Positions 36,238 to 48,175 are shown, counted from the first letter of the stretch. The stretch: DNA of 64,000 nt from Baylisascaris procyonis (GCA_037389465.1 JAZARR010000174.1:1984001-2048000); one strand, 5' to 3'. The notes: generated from the sequence alone by a model not told the origin. Made by a program: numbers and translations.

Positions 36238-38855
36238 ATGATGACAAATGGTCTGGATAACGCATCGCCAGTGGTTTATAGCTTGAAGCCACGAATCGAT
36301 CGATGCTGTGAAGCTGATTTCGATGAGAACGTTGAGGATCCTATCGATGCGAGAGAGATATTCGATCTCGTACGGTAAATGTTGTTTTTTTTTTTGCATT
36401 GAAGTTAAAAACACAAGTGGCCGAGGCACTAGTCTCATTCACTATTTCTATATTTCAATTTCAAGTTAGCTCCTTCATTCGATAGAAGTTGCCGAGTGAA
36501 TAACGAAGCCGTTTTGAAGCATTGCTGCAAGAGTCCTATTCGTATCTGCCCATAATCGCAGAAGTTTCCACCCTGCATAAATCTTCCCTCTTGGAGTCTT
36601 AAGAGGAGTGAAATTATTTTTGCAATACATCCACTCTGCCAACACTACAATGATACTTTTATACATTAAACTCTAAGGGTTTTCTTTTATCCATCCGCCG
36701 TATCCGTAAAGCTTTTCAGTGGCGACGAAATTTTTATCGCGATATCGACGACTTTCCATACGAATATAATTTTCACGACTGCTTTGATATGATTTATTTG
36801 CGCTAGATGTTGTTTGATTATTTTATTCATTGGTATCATTGATCATTTTAATAAAATATTTGTGGTTTGCTCGATGAATATTGGTGAAATAACAGAATTT
36901 TAACACATATTTACCTTTTTTCTTGTTTTTCATCGTTAAAATATACAGATTTATGAAACGAATTTCTGCATTTCTTGATGTTTAATTAGGTTTATAGTAA
37001 TACTGAGCAGTTTTTATTGTGTTTTAGTGATATAAACGATCCGGAACATCCATTAACACTTGAGCAATTGAATGTCGTACAAGAGGAATTGATTTCGGTC
37101 GACGAAGAGGACGATGAAAAAATTGTTGATGTATGTTATCATCTGTTCAGTTTATTTTCACTTCTCCATCCCCTTCCTTTCTTCTCCACCGTCCATTCTC
37201 CTACCATATTATCATTTCCTGTGGCTTTCCAAAACATCCAGAAGTCAATAGTTTCTTAATGGAATTTTCATTATCGATGCAAAAACAAATTCTTGAAACT
37301 TTTTTATTTGTTAATTCATAAGGAAATATCGGAAGCTTTTCTTCTCTTCCAAATTCCTTTCATTTATTGGCCGGATCTTTAATTTTATTTTTTTGAGGTG
37401 AAATTTACACCAACGATTCCGCACTGTTCAATGGCGACGCTAATCGGTTTGGCTATTCGAATTAAACTGATGCGGTCATTGCATCCTTCTATCAGAGTAT
37501 GTTATTCTTTTATTTCTCTTATTTCAACTTTGAGTTAATTCTCTCTCGGCAGAATGTAAAAACTTGCAAATATTCGTGTTCTACTGAGTTGTGCTATCTG
37601 GCGCGTGTTACTGTTTTTTTCGAAATTGAAATACAACTGAGGGCTCATGCCTGAGCATTTTGCTTTTCTTCGATCTCCTTCACTTTGTTGTGTTCAGAAA
37701 GTGATTTTATGCAGAACTCCTCTCATTATTAGAAATTCCTACAATATTTTAGATGTCATTAAGTCGAGTTAATTAAGTAGCATTCAGCTGGGAATTATAC
37801 TGGATTAGATCAAAGTAAAAGGCAGTCTAGTCTGTTGTTACGGCCCAACCGCAGTCGACCTTCGCTCATTTTGCTCGCATGCGTTGCGCTTTTTTCCTGA
37901 AGACCGGATACATATGACGGTTATTGGCATAATGGAATGAAATGTGAGACCATCGGGGGGAAGGGGAACGTACTGCTTGTTAGTAATGACGTCATCAAGG
38001 AAGCTAGCTTACACTTTAAAGTCGAACAAATGTGTGACCTAGTTTTGATCAGTTTTATTGTTTATTGGCTACATTTTTAATTTCACTTCGTATTAAAACG
38101 AATTTTCAATAGAAGGATCAGCCCCATTGATCTACTGCTGTTACATCAAAAATTTGTACTGTTATATAGGGGCACCCTTTCAGACTGGAATAACTGAAAA
38201 AAACATAAACATACTTTTTTTTACTTGACTTGCAACATTGCAATTCCCGAAAAATTGAAGCATGACAATAGAAAATCCCATAGTCTATACTATGTTTGCA
38301 ACGAGCTTAACATCGAATATATTCACAATCCAATAGTGAACTATGAAACTTCGAATTTTCGGAAGAAAAGAGAAATTTTATTGATTTGGGGATATACTAA
38401 GGACTATCATGTTTTTTTTAGCAAAAAGGGTTTTTTTTTTTGAAAAACTTTCTCTTTGAATTATTTTTCCCCCAATAAAAAAAGAAAAAGAAAGCACTCG
38501 GTGTTTTCTGATCACAGAGCTCTGCGGCAGCTTTCCCGAATAACGAGTAAATGGCCATGAAATACATAATACATTTTCTATGACTCTATCTTTCAAGATG
38601 GTTACGTCCTTCTTTGCTGTAAATAAGATATTCTTAAAATTAATGTAATAATTCCTTTATAATAAAATATGCACTTAATTAGTGTGAATAAATTCCGAAA
38701 TTCTGCAGGTGATTGTACGTATAACGCCAGGTACGCATAATACAGAGGATGCGATCAATAAACAACTCGCCGACAAGGAGAGAGTGGCGGCGGCGATGGA
38801 GAATGCTGGTTTAATGCAGGCGGTCAACCAGTGTCTAACCCCTAAGGACTTTTGA
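36238..38855 (+). CDS. CIAO2B: CIAO2B / MIP18 (FAM96B), cytosolic Fe-S cluster targeting factor
   Basis: Subunit of the cytosolic iron-sulfur targeting complex with CIAO1 and MMS19, which delivers 4Fe-4S clusters to DNA polymerases, helicases and other apoproteins. Exons: 36238-36374, 37028-37130, 37398-37496, 38709-38855; phases agree at every junction and the product is 161 residues (human 163). Diagnostic segments: [55 protein letters not shown] (holding the conserved reactive Cys in [10 protein letters not shown]), [20 protein letters not shown] and NQCLTPKDF at the C terminus. The start has two Met in a row (36238 and 36241); either may be used. The gene diverges from NUP98 and lies about 0.95 kb upstream of MRM2 on the same strand. 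All family landmarks are intact. Confidence 0.96.
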
Positions 38856-39790
38856 TCAACCTCTTGTACATATTGTAATATATTTACAGTTGTTTGGTGC
38901 AGATGATTGCGGGGAATTAGGCATCGATCCGACTTTCATCCGATTGGCCCACTTCCTCTTCACCATTCATCTATGTCAATATCGGATTTGACTAGAAAAG
39001 CGATTGTAAAATTCAAATATAAATATAAATAATACCTCATTCTTTTTTGCGCTATCATATTTTCTTAGACTGTTTTATGCAAACTGAGTATATTAGATTT
39101 GTACGCTAATTTATCCTTTGAATGGATGCATAAAGAGATGCATATATCAACTAATTTCGCGAGATTTAACCGATCAAGTTGGAAAAAGTTTTTTTCACAA
39201 TTTATGCAAATATTTATAAGCATTACAAAATCTTTAGTGATTTAACCGATTTTAAAAGTCAAATGCAAATTTTCAACCTCAAAGTTTTGCACTTCACCTC
39301 GGCGTTAATATGTCTAATGACGAAAAAAATATTTTCGCTAATGATTCATTGATACAAATACTTTGCATAAAATGATTTTATGGATTCCTTCACCGTTTTT
39401 TCGAATCATTTGTCTCATTTCCCGTAAAGCAAAGTTCAAGTCGTTTGTATAGTTCTTTATTTATGCATAAATATTTCGATGCTAATTTCGTACGAATAAT
39501 CGTTTGTAAAAAAAAAAATATCGTTAAAACGGATCTCTGATTGGATATTATCGATTGTTTACTAATCGCTGAAAAAAAATCTCACTTTTTCAACTTTTAT
39601 TGCTGCAATTTTTGAATAAAATATTTGAAACATGGAATTTTTTAACGATAAAAAGATTTCGCTGAGAGACGATAAATAGAACAGTTAGCGAATTGTTCAC
39701 AAATTTCTTGGCAATTTTTAAACGGAATTGGAAGTGATTTCGAAAAATGGGATATCATTGAAGAAATGAAATCAGCGCACGACGCATAAA
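38856..39790 (+). other. CIAO2B 3' region and gap to MRM2
   Basis: AT-rich, no gene seen. TATAAATATAAATAATA near 39018-39034 may belong to the CIAO2B 3' UTR, though no canonical AATAAA is close to the stop. The same-strand spacing of 0.95 kb is longer than usual for a nematode operon, so co-transcription with MRM2 is possible but not shown. Confidence 0.4.
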
Positions 39791-39805
39791 GTTTGCGTTT
39801 TTTAG
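39791..39805 (+). promoter_or_regulatory. Splice acceptor abutting the MRM2 start codon
   Basis: GTTTGCGTTTTTTAG is followed immediately by ATG at 39806, leaving no leader. This supports SL trans-splicing and fixes the start. Confidence 0.6.
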
Positions 39806-42800
39806 ATGAATTTTTTGCACTGTTGCTTTATTGCGAAGCGTTACGGTACCCTTCTTATGGAAACAAATCAACGCGTTCGATATTTTGCGAATAAAACAAA
39901 AATTGCGAAAAAAGCCGCAATTACGGCGAAATATATTAGAAGACAATTGAAGGACGAATATGTTTTAAAGGTTTTTTTTTTTCTCATTTCATTTTAACTA
40001 CAAAATTCGATGCGATATTTCAGTATTATTAACATTTGTGTTAATGCAGTAGAACTTTTGCTCAATCATTTCAAACATTTCCTCCTCTTATTTGTAATTA
40101 TTTTTGTGCGGAAAAAAATCGTTTCATTCTCCTCCTTCACCCCTCTCCTCAATTAAAAATTCTCGTTCATTGCCGAATTGTGACATTCATTTAGTTTTTC
40201 ATTAATATATGAGTACCTCAACTTCCTTCTCTACCTTTCATCTCTTCCGGTGCGTATTTGACGTTCAATTGTGCCACCATGCGGTTACCATTATAATAAT
40301 ATGCAACGACGTGCACTGTAGCATACATTATATAGTGTGATTACTTTAGTTTATTGAAGTACTTATTAATGATAACAAAAATTCATCGAAATAATGGAAT
40401 TCCGATTCGTTGATGTCAACGCAATGGCCAATGATTCCACATTTGCATATATTTTTATTAATTATCTCAATAGATTTATAGAGTGATGGAGTGCAATATT
40501 ACTGAGGTAGTATATGGTTAAAATATAGTTCAAAAGATTTCTTAATCATCTTTCAAATGTTTTGATGCGTTGGGAAATTATGATAATAAACGATATTGCG
40601 TAAACACAATGATTTTCGTGAGTTTTTTTCTGTATGATACTGACTTGAGGGGAGTGGTTAAATTATAAAGAGGTGCAGGTGAATATGTAAATTTGCTCGG
40701 CTGGTAACTAATTAAGCTTATGAATATGCAAATATGCAGACAGCTGAATGGAGCAATGGTCGGCCGCTGGCAACGATTAGTATTATCAGTGAGGATGAAT
40801 TAAATGTGAAGAATATTAGCAACGTCTGGATTGAAGATGTTGAAAATGTTTTTTTAGGCTGAGTGGTTCATTATGCAAATAATAGGCCAACTGGCATATA
40901 ATGAGTAAACTAGCAAACATTTTGACTGTTAAATTGTTATAATTGTTAAATATTAAATTAATTGTAAAATATCAGTATTATGTTAAATACTACTATATAA
41001 TTCCACAACCTCGATCATTAGTATCTCAAATATTTTGTGAAAATTATTTAATAGTACTGAATATTTCAGGCAAGAGAGCATTCTTATCGTGCTAGAAGTG
41101 CGTTCAAACTTATCGAAATCAACAACCGCTATAAATTCATACATCCAGGTGTTATTTCCTTTGCAAATAATTAATTGAACATTGAAAAGAGTTCACTTAG
41201 ATTATCGAACATAAGTTGTTAAGCAGTTCCTTGAAATTTACAATTAAGGCCGTAAAGTTTATATCCCATTAAATTGTTGGCAAATACTTTTGCTCTTACA
41301 TTCATTTATAATTTACATAATTTAATGCCCAAAGTGCTCATTTTATATTGTGATAATTCTCTGTCTTTTGAGTTATTTACTTAATGTGAATATCCTCTAA
41401 TATCGTGATCGCACGTTGATCTGACAGCCGATTCTTCAAGGTGCAAATTAATGCAATGGAACTTTGATGTTGTTTTCATCTAGCCACGTAGAAATTTGTA
41501 CAGTTTAATATTAGCTCGACGAACTTATAATATATGAGAGAACTGTGCTCCAGAGGTTCCTCAATCTTATGCAAAATTCCTTTCACCTTCTAGATTTATG
41601 TCGTTGGCAGACTAACCATCACAATGTTTGGTCGCTATTTCATCTAAGTTCGCCATGAAAAACAAATGTCCACATGACATTGGCATTAAACATATGAGCA
41701 TCGGTTTTTTCATTGTTCTTAGAGAAGAAGCACTGCTCTAGCCGATATGTTTCGTTGTATTCACCTCAGCTGTAATATTTTTTGTATTCACCTCAGCTGT
41801 TATATTTTGAGGTGCGGTGGTCATCGACGTTGGCAGTGCGCCAGGATCGTGGTGTCAAGTGATCGCTGAATTGGTGCATAAGGAGCATCATAACGATGCG
41901 TTTGTGCTTGGAATTGATTTGCAGGTTTGTCTTATGCTATGGCTCATCACTGATCCTTTGTCTAACACTTATTTCTTAAATCAGTCCAATCTATTTTCAA
42001 TCATGCACGTGATTAGAGTGTTTATATACTTACTATCAGATCTGTTCACTTGTTACGTTGCTATTGCCTCAGCTAAGCTCTGAATAAACGAGTTTTAATG
42101 AAATGGCTGACGGTTGAAAGCGAGATTCAAAACCGATCTTTTTGTAAAGAAATTATAATCGATAAGAGTTTCATTGCTCACTGCACATTCACCAACCTTC
42201 TGTCCAACAATGTTCCACTTTTAGGCCTTTCCATTCGGTGCATATTGCTGGCGGGTATTAATTTATTGTGAGAGGGAGGGGTGGAGAAGGGGGAGATGAA
42301 TCGTACAGATTATAGAATTGGATACCTTTGTATTATATAGACGGAGAAGTGCTGATTAAGTGAATGGTATATAGGATTGAATAAAGAATGGCGGATGAAG
42401 AATAAAAGCTATCTCATTTTTTATAATTCACATGAATTCATAGACTTAGTCTCTTTTCACTGGCGAAAAATTATCTCTTTGTATGCTCAAGTTTCTTAAC
42501 AAATCCTTATTTGTTTATAACCAGTAAAATTTCAAGTAGATTGCTTCAGCCAATGGTACCATTAGAGGGTGTCGATCTCATCACTCTGGCTGATATAACT
42601 TCACCGGAGACACATGATCGAATCAAGCAACATCTCAATGGACGATCTGTCGATGCAGTTGTAAGCGATATGGCCCCAAACCCTTCAGGTGAACAAAGCT
42701 TAATTTATTTGTGGTTTTTGCACTGATAAAGTGTAGGTAGCTAATTCTCTAATAGCATAATAACCTATGCGGTACAATCTTGTTCTTGAGGCGAGATCCA

Positions 42801-43651
42801 GTTTTACAAGAAGTTTTTAACTTCCTGTTTTCTCAGGCTAGCTAGGATTGGTATTTGTTCGTTTTGTGAGGTCAAGAATTTTAAAGGTCATCGAAGAGGC
42901 CAATATGCATATTGAAGTTGCCTTGAACGGTGTTGCAGTGGTTAAGTGGAAAGAACAGTTTCTATCGAATATTGAATTCGGGTTTATGCGAAAAGCGGAT
43001 TTCGTTGATCCATGCATTTTTCGTTCGTTGTTTGCTATTACAAATCGTATGTGCGGTAGTTTTCATCTGGTAATCCATTGATATTAGAGACGCCAAATTT
43101 GCTTAATATCATGTAGGCATCCTATACGATATTTGATGTCGACCTATCAACTCTATGAGGGGTTGTGGACATTTAAAAGTGCTGCAAAAATTGCATCGAT
43201 TTTTTTGTTGAAGATTTATTCGGGTGCGAGGATCAGCTTTTTGATTGCTTAGATGAGTCAGTTGCATAGACGCATATCATGCCATCTGCTTTGGCGAACT
43301 TCTCCGCTTATTTACAGTTATCTATTATATTTCATTAGTGCGTTTTTTTTTAAATATAAACAAAGCACTTCTAAATGAGCAGGTAGATATTTATTTTCAG
43401 GTGATAAAACGGTGGATCATGAAAGAATTATTGCATTATGTGAGCATTTATTGAATTATTGTTGTGGTAATGAGGCAGTGATTCCATTAAAGAAAGGCGG
43501 TACGTTTCTTTGTAAAATTTGGGATGGACAGAGAAGAGTGGAATTAATTGATGTGTTGAAAGAATATTTCCATATTGTACATAATATTAAACCTGATGCG
43601 AGTCGTGATCATAGTGCTGAATTATATTTGTTAGCGATGAAACGGAAATAA
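39806..43651 (+). CDS. MRM2: MRM2-like rRNA 2'-O-methyltransferase (FtsJ/RrmJ family)
   Basis: SAM-dependent ribose 2'-O-methyltransferase; MRM2 methylates a uridine in the large mitochondrial rRNA. Exons: 39806-39970, 41070-41148, 41812-41924, 42550-42688, 43401-43651, all in phase, 248 residues (human MRM2 246). Motifs: basic N terminus (AKRYGTLLMETNQRVRYF) compatible with a mitochondrial targeting sequence; SYRARSAFKLIEINNRY with the first catalytic Lys; SAM-binding VVIDVGSAPGSWCQV; PLEGVDLITLADIT; VVSDMAPNPSG with the catalytic Asp; GGTFLCKIW with the second Lys; SRDHSAELYLLAMKRK with the Glu. The K-D-K-E tetrad is complete. Short length and the PLEG motif favour MRM2 over FTSJ1/FTSJ3. 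Intron 2 ends in a duplicated segment (41757-41811). Two AATAAA signals (43647, 43660) overlap or follow the stop codon. Confidence 0.93.
41757..41811 (+). repeat. Tandem duplication at the MRM2 intron 2 acceptor
   Basis: GTATTCACCTCAGCTGTAAT-TTTTT and GTATTCACCTCAGCTGTTAT-TTTGAG stand side by side. The unit carries its own CTCAG acceptor-like site, so the duplication supplies extra potential acceptors just upstream of the TTTTGAG acceptor inferred for exon 3. Confidence 0.7.
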
Positions 43652-43665
43652 AATATTTCAATAAA
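43647..43665 (+). terminator. MRM2 polyadenylation signals
   Basis: AATAAA at 43647-43652, overlapping the TAA stop, and again at 43660-43665. Either would give a very short 3' UTR. Confidence 0.6.
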
Positions 43666-44560
43666 CATTCCTATAGAAAACTAAAATATAGTAAACATAG
43701 ATTAAATAGAGAATTCTTTTAAAAGTGAAAAACTAACATCCGTATAAAAATCAGTAGTGAGAGCCGCCGTGCAATTATTTTTGGCGCAAGTGTCCATGAT
43801 TTATGATCCACGGCATAATTTTCCGCTGTGCATACGTTTCATATGGTGCTGTAAAAAGGTGTAAAATTACCGGATATAACATTGCGGGGGTAATCTTGTA
43901 TATCAGAATGGAGAACATATGCCTCATATTATATACAGCTTACTAGGGATCACATAAGGGGTCATATGACTCAGGTAAATGAGCTGTATTCGATTAATGC
44001 CTCTAAATCTGCCTTTTCTTATTATAACAAATGTTTGGTTTCATCTGGCGAATTCTTCAGTCATGTGGAGAGGCATTGCCGCACTTCAAACAGCATAAGT
44101 ATCCCTTTCACAGATCTTTTGTGAGGAGCTGGATGTGTTGAAAAAGGTGCAGTTGTTCTTCGACAAAAAAGTCCTCCCATAGCGAATGCGATGTTGAGAG
44201 TTTCAATTAGGGGAAGCGTTTACGGCAGTCATAAAATAGTGGGTTGGGAGCTGTGGAACCAATTTTCGTTGCTCAGAGTAACACCCACTGCTCCTGCAAA
44301 TCGCATTTAAATTAGTCTAATGGGTATTCCAATTAAAAGATGGGTGACTCAAGTATTGCAGATTTCGATAAACCATTCAAAACGATAAAGGGTGCTGATT
44401 AAGTACCACTTTTTGAGGAAAAGAGGATGGGTACTAGGTTGCAGATGGGAAGGCATGGAATATATCGTTAGGTATAAAACATTTTAACGCATATTAGCAT
44501 AGCTATATCATAAATTTCGAGGTGAAAGTTTTATAGTTGTACAACATTTCTATACTGCTC
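43666..44560. other. Gap between MRM2 and gene A
   Basis: No gene, repeat or RNA recognised. The gene A regulatory module begins at about 44563. Confidence 0.4.
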
Positions 44561-44562
44561 GA

Positions 44563-44715
44563 TCAAGTGTTGCACAACGTCACGCAACTGAAAGGAGCAC
44601 GCAACCGACTGCACTCTTTGAGTGGGTTAGCAAGCGATGCCGTCATTGGGAATGAGCGCAATATTGCGCAAGAGCGTCGTTTTTTCACCAGTCGGCTGTC
44701 ATATGTGTATATAAG
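44563..44715 (+). promoter_or_regulatory. Gene A promoter: C/EBP-like sites and TATA box
   Basis: TTGCACAAC at 44570-44578, ACGTCA at 44578-44583, GCGCAATATTGCGCAAG at 44656-44672 (containing the C/EBP-type ATTGCGCAA), and TATATAAG at 44708-44715, about 50 bases upstream of the ATG. CTGCAG two bases before the ATG could serve as a trans-splice acceptor. Confidence 0.6.
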
Positions 44716-44763
44716 AGTGCTTATGGCCGTGCACATTATCGAGCGTTGTCTTGAGCTGCAGTT

Positions 44764-45585
44764 ATGGTGTATATACAGTTCGAGTTCAGAGATTTTGGTT
44801 TTGGCTTTTGTAGACGTTTTGCATTGAATGTCGACAGATGCGACGCTTATGAATGTTTGGTGGCAAAACTCGCCGAATTCTGTTTCTCACCGAATCGGAA
44901 TATACTTGTTCACGTTGATAACGAACAGTGCCGAAATGTGATCAAGAATTCGGATGCATTATGGGAAGCGTTTATGATATCTACATTGAAGGGATCAAGG
45001 CGTATGCGATTGGAGTCGCTTGATTCTGCTGTTGCCAACAATGAGGTTTATTTCTGGCTGAAAGAAGGTGATGTTGGAAGGCGATTCTCTTTAAAGTTAA
45101 ACGTGAAGAAGGATGCTTATGAGGTATTGCTGAGAAAACTACGCGATTACGGATATACAACCGATGGAAGGACACTCTGCTGCAAACAAAGTACAGGCAG
45201 TCATAGCGTTATTAGTGACAGTGCTTCTCTGTGGAAGGCAATTGAGGCGGACCGTACGGATGGATTAGTGGTTAGTGTAAAATTGGAATTGCATCAACAG
45301 GCTGACGACTGCCATGATTCGTTGAAAGAGACAAGTATCGATTCTGAAGTGATCGTGCCTCGAACAGAAGCATTGGAATATCCCAGTGCGGACGATAGAT
45401 GTCATAGCACACTTAAATTAGCAAATAGAGATTCTGAAGCGGTCGTCTTTCAACTGGAAACGTCACTACCGCGATCAGCTGGAAGCGTTTCTGAATCGTC
45501 GAATTGTGATAGTTTTTCTATTATTTCTTCACCGTCAATCGCTCTTCAGAGTAATGAATATAACAATCGAGTCAGTCCACAATAA
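44764..45585 (+). CDS. Gene A: tandem PB1-like protein, coiled coil out of frame
   Basis: Uninterrupted 273-residue reading frame, first of five paralogs. Two PB1-like domains: residues 1-86 (MVYIQFEF ... CRRFALNV ... DAYECLVAKLAEF ... VIKNSDALWEAF) and 92-177 (VYFWLKEGDVGRRFSLKL ... AYEVLLRKLRDYGY ... VISDSASLWKAI). Arginine pairs are kept in both; the acidic loop is degraded (KQSTGSHSVISDSASL in the second). A Ser/Thr/Glu-rich tail follows. Next to the stop codon, the +1 frame encodes EFGSRARKCIEKALKKLEPD, which resembles the C-terminal coiled coil of gene B, so an indel near 45560-45585 may have truncated the protein. Known PB1 domains mediate front-to-back protein oligomers; that function here is inference. 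It could also be a decaying paralog. Confidence 0.7.
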   Translation: MVYIQFEFRDFGFGFCRRFALNVDRCDAYECLVAKLAEFCFSPNRNILVHVDNEQCRNVIKNSDALWEAFMISTLKGSRRMRLESLDSAVANNEVYFWLKEGDVGRRFSLKLNVKKDAYEVLLRKLRDYGYTTDGRTLCCKQSTGSHSVISDSASLWKAIEADRTDGLVVSVKLELHQQADDCHDSLKETSIDSEVIVPRTEALEYPSADDRCHSTLKLANRDSEAVVFQLETSLPRSAGSVSESSNCDSFSIISSPSIALQSNEYNNRVSPQ

Positions 45586-45694
45586 AAACAACGAGTTTGG
45601 TTCACGTGCTCGAAAGTGCATTGAAAAGGCGCTCAAGAAGTTGGAGCCAGATGTGCAGCAGCTGATCGGGAAATTTTTCTTTGCTTTTTTCTGA
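45586..45694 (+). pseudogene. Out-of-frame coiled-coil remnant downstream of gene A
   Basis: Open in the +1 frame relative to gene A, reading SRARKCIEKALKKLEPDVQQ to a stop at 45694. Its position and heptad pattern match the coil of gene B (RIESKLRRLEKKVDELTAKV). Either a frameshifted exon end or chance; the family comparison favours the former. Confidence 0.45.
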
Positions 45695-47185
45695 TTACCA
45701 GCATATTATTGTTTGTCGGAATTTTTCAAACGCCCAGTTTTAGTCAAAATCGTGATATATTTATGTGGTTCAGTCGAATGAGTCTAAATTATCGGTATTC
45801 AAAATTTGTGACAAATACTTTTCTCTTTCATCTATCTAAGAATTTTATAGTGATAACTGCTATATTTATCCTCCAGTTTTCAGCTTATAAGAAAATTTTC
45901 TACTTTAGGCGATTAGGAATTTGCTAGAAACTCATTGATGGGTTTTGAAAACATTGCTTACCTCTCGGTAGGGGCTATACTTGCAACCTGCTACGGTGGA
46001 ATTTTGAATTCGCTTTCGAATCACGCATGGCTGTCTTCTTATTCCTCATCTAATTTCCAAATAATTTTGCGCCGCAATGTATTTGGGTTTGTGGCTTACC
46101 GTTTTTAGCTACTCATGAACTGGCGGGTTCTGAAATTGCCGTGAATGGTGTTGAGTGGCGGAATGTGATTTGTTTCAATTTGAGTGGGAAAAAAGTTGAG
46201 GATGATTTTTTGTAACATTCAAGAAATCTTTCATTTCTTCTGGTGCTTGTTTACCGTCTGATTATGGCTTAAATGCTAGAAATCCTGAATAGCGACATGA
46301 TTAGTTCCTCCCTCTCTTCCTTTATTGAGTGGGATTAGATATGGAGAGGAGAAATGTCCATTTGTGCTTCGAAGGCACGATTTGGGAAGTTACTCGATTA
46401 AAAAGAATTACCAAAGTGATCGTTTATTTTGTGATGTCCGTTCGACGGTTCTTTTTTCTATTTTATCCGTTTTATCGACCGTTGTATTTATTTGCAGCGT
46501 AAGTAAATGACGTCAGCATAAAACAGACTACTTCAAAAAAAAAAAAAAATATTGCAATGGTGTTATAAAGGTTAAGATCGAAGGATGCATCGAAGGCGTA
46601 ATGCTTAGGAAAGAGGATTGTAAAATGGGCGATCTGAGTAGGGGATACATCTTTCATGTGAAGACCATCAAAAGTGAGGCATTAATATGCCTTACAAATA
46701 ATTTCGATCGGCACATCATTTCCGCCTCCCACTGTTGCATTGATCAGAGTAAACCGCCTTTCTCCACCTCAATGTTTCAGAATGTCTGAAGCAGTAAATA
46801 AATGAGCAGAAGTTCGCGTTTAGCAGCGTTACTTGAAAAGAAATTACTACCACAGGGTAAAGGAAGCGACATTACCATGTCAGCGAATCCCTTGTGCAAG
46901 TAGATAAATCAATAAACAAATAAAATAAATAAGTAAAAGTAAATAAATAAATCTATATAATGTATATGGTTCCGTCCTGTTTTGCGCTGTAAATGCCTCT
47001 AATAATAGCAAAAGCAATATTCCAGTAACATTGTAGTGCAAGCAGCAAGCAAATGACCTTTAAAAATATTGAAAGAGCGCTTATAGAAATGACTGCGAGA
47101 ATGAGAAGCATACAAGCGGAAATAGCACAAAAATCGATGCCCACTGCAATGAAAGAAGAGCATTTCGGCTGTCACATACAAATGG
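45695..47185. other. Gap between genes A and B
   Basis: No conserved gene seen. Short frames of up to 72 codons are hydrophobic or low-complexity. An A-tract lies at 46536-46548 and an AAATAAATA-rich stretch at 46910-46955. Confidence 0.4.
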
Positions 47186-47189
47186 TCAA

Positions 47190-47247
47190 CGTCATTGTGC
47201 AAAGTGCAGTATTTTTCTGTGTCCGTCTGCGATCGCCATCTCACATT
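47190..47247 (+). promoter_or_regulatory. Gene B promoter: C/EBP-like site and weak TATA
   Basis: ATTGTGCAA at 47194-47202 preceded by ACGTC, a TATTTTT TATA-like run at 47210-47216, and TCACATT (initiator-like) at 47241. GTACAG eight bases upstream of the chosen ATG is a possible trans-splice acceptor. Confidence 0.45.
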
Positions 47248-47296
47248 CGCCTTCAATATTTTCTCATTTCTCGACATCACCCCGTACAGCGTTGCA

Positions 47297-48175
47297 ATGG
47301 AAAGCGTTCATGTGAAATTCATCGATCGTATTGGTCAACCGAATCGACGATTCACACTGAAATTCAATAGGGATGAGGATGTATTCCAGAAATTACTTGC
47401 AAGACTCGTCGAGTATGGATATTCAACTAGCAATGCAACGCTTGTTTGGATTGAACATGATGGGAATCCCACAATCGTGGATAGTTGCGAAGCTTTATTC
47501 GAAGCTATCGACGCAATTTCCGGCTCTCCTATGCAATTGCAACTTATTAAGACTGATTGTCCAAGCTTACACGCAAACGATATAAACGGTTCGCATATGG
47601 TATCTGTTCGTTTCAAAGATGGTGAACTATCTCGACGTTTTTCACTTCAGGTGACACGAGATTCGAAAATGTTTGAGAGTTTAATCGATAAACTAAGAGA
47701 ATATGGTTATGAATCGAATGGACGAATATTGGTTGCTATCGAAGATGATGGATGCCGGACTGTTGTTGATGATTCTGAATCGTTGTCTAACATTTTAGAA
47801 GCACATTGCAATAATACTAATGAAAATTTATCACTTGAGCTCGAGTTTTATGCGCCTAACGGTGAATATTTCGAACGTTTTAAAAGTAAAACATGTAACG
47901 ATTGTGGTGAACGAAAATCAGAAGCAACGCTAACCGGTTCACAATTCTCAAATAGAACGGATCCGATCTCATCGGATAGTGAAAGTTTTTCACGTATTTC
48001 ACGACCGGATAGCGCTTTAGAGCAGTCAATCCTCGATAACGATATGCAATTACAACAATTAGAAACAACCGAAACATTCGATCGTTCCGGAAGAATTGAG
48101 AGTAAACTACGGAGACTTGAGAAAAAAGTGGACGAATTAACAGCGAAGGTCTCACAATTATGTCATCAAAGATGA
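47297..48175 (+). CDS. Gene B: tandem PB1-like protein with coiled coil
   Basis: Intronless, 292 residues. The frame is open from 47195, but I start at the Met that begins the first domain (MESVHVKFIDRIG), as in the paralogs; the upstream Met sits on the promoter elements. PB1-like domain 1, residues 1-84: NRRFTLKFNRDED, LLARLVEYGYST, acidic loop IEHDGNPTIVDSCEAL. Domain 2, about 99-185: VSVRFKDGELSRRFSLQV, LIDKLREYGYESNGR, IEDDGCRTVVDDSESL. Both domains keep the arginine pair and acidic loop, so B looks most capable of PB1 polymerisation. A Ser-rich linker leads to the coiled coil RIESKLRRLEKKVDELTAKV (about 265-288). Just past the stop another frame holds a second KVDEL coil and a hydrophobic segment. 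Function unknown. Confidence 0.78.
   Translation: MESVHVKFIDRIGQPNRRFTLKFNRDEDVFQKLLARLVEYGYSTSNATLVWIEHDGNPTIVDSCEALFEAIDAISGSPMQLQLIKTDCPSLHANDINGSHMVSVRFKDGELSRRFSLQVTRDSKMFESLIDKLREYGYESNGRILVAIEDDGCRTVVDDSESLSNILEAHCNNTNENLSLELEFYAPNGEYFERFKSKTCNDCGERKSEATLTGSQFSNRTDPISSDSESFSRISRPDSALEQSILDNDMQLQQLETTETFDRSGRIESKLRRLEKKVDELTAKVSQLCHQR

Noticed and set aside
42848..43081. 77-codon plus-strand frame inside MRM2 intron 4
   Set aside because: Exons 4 and 5 join in phase and complete the methyltransferase fold; the frame has no recognised domain.
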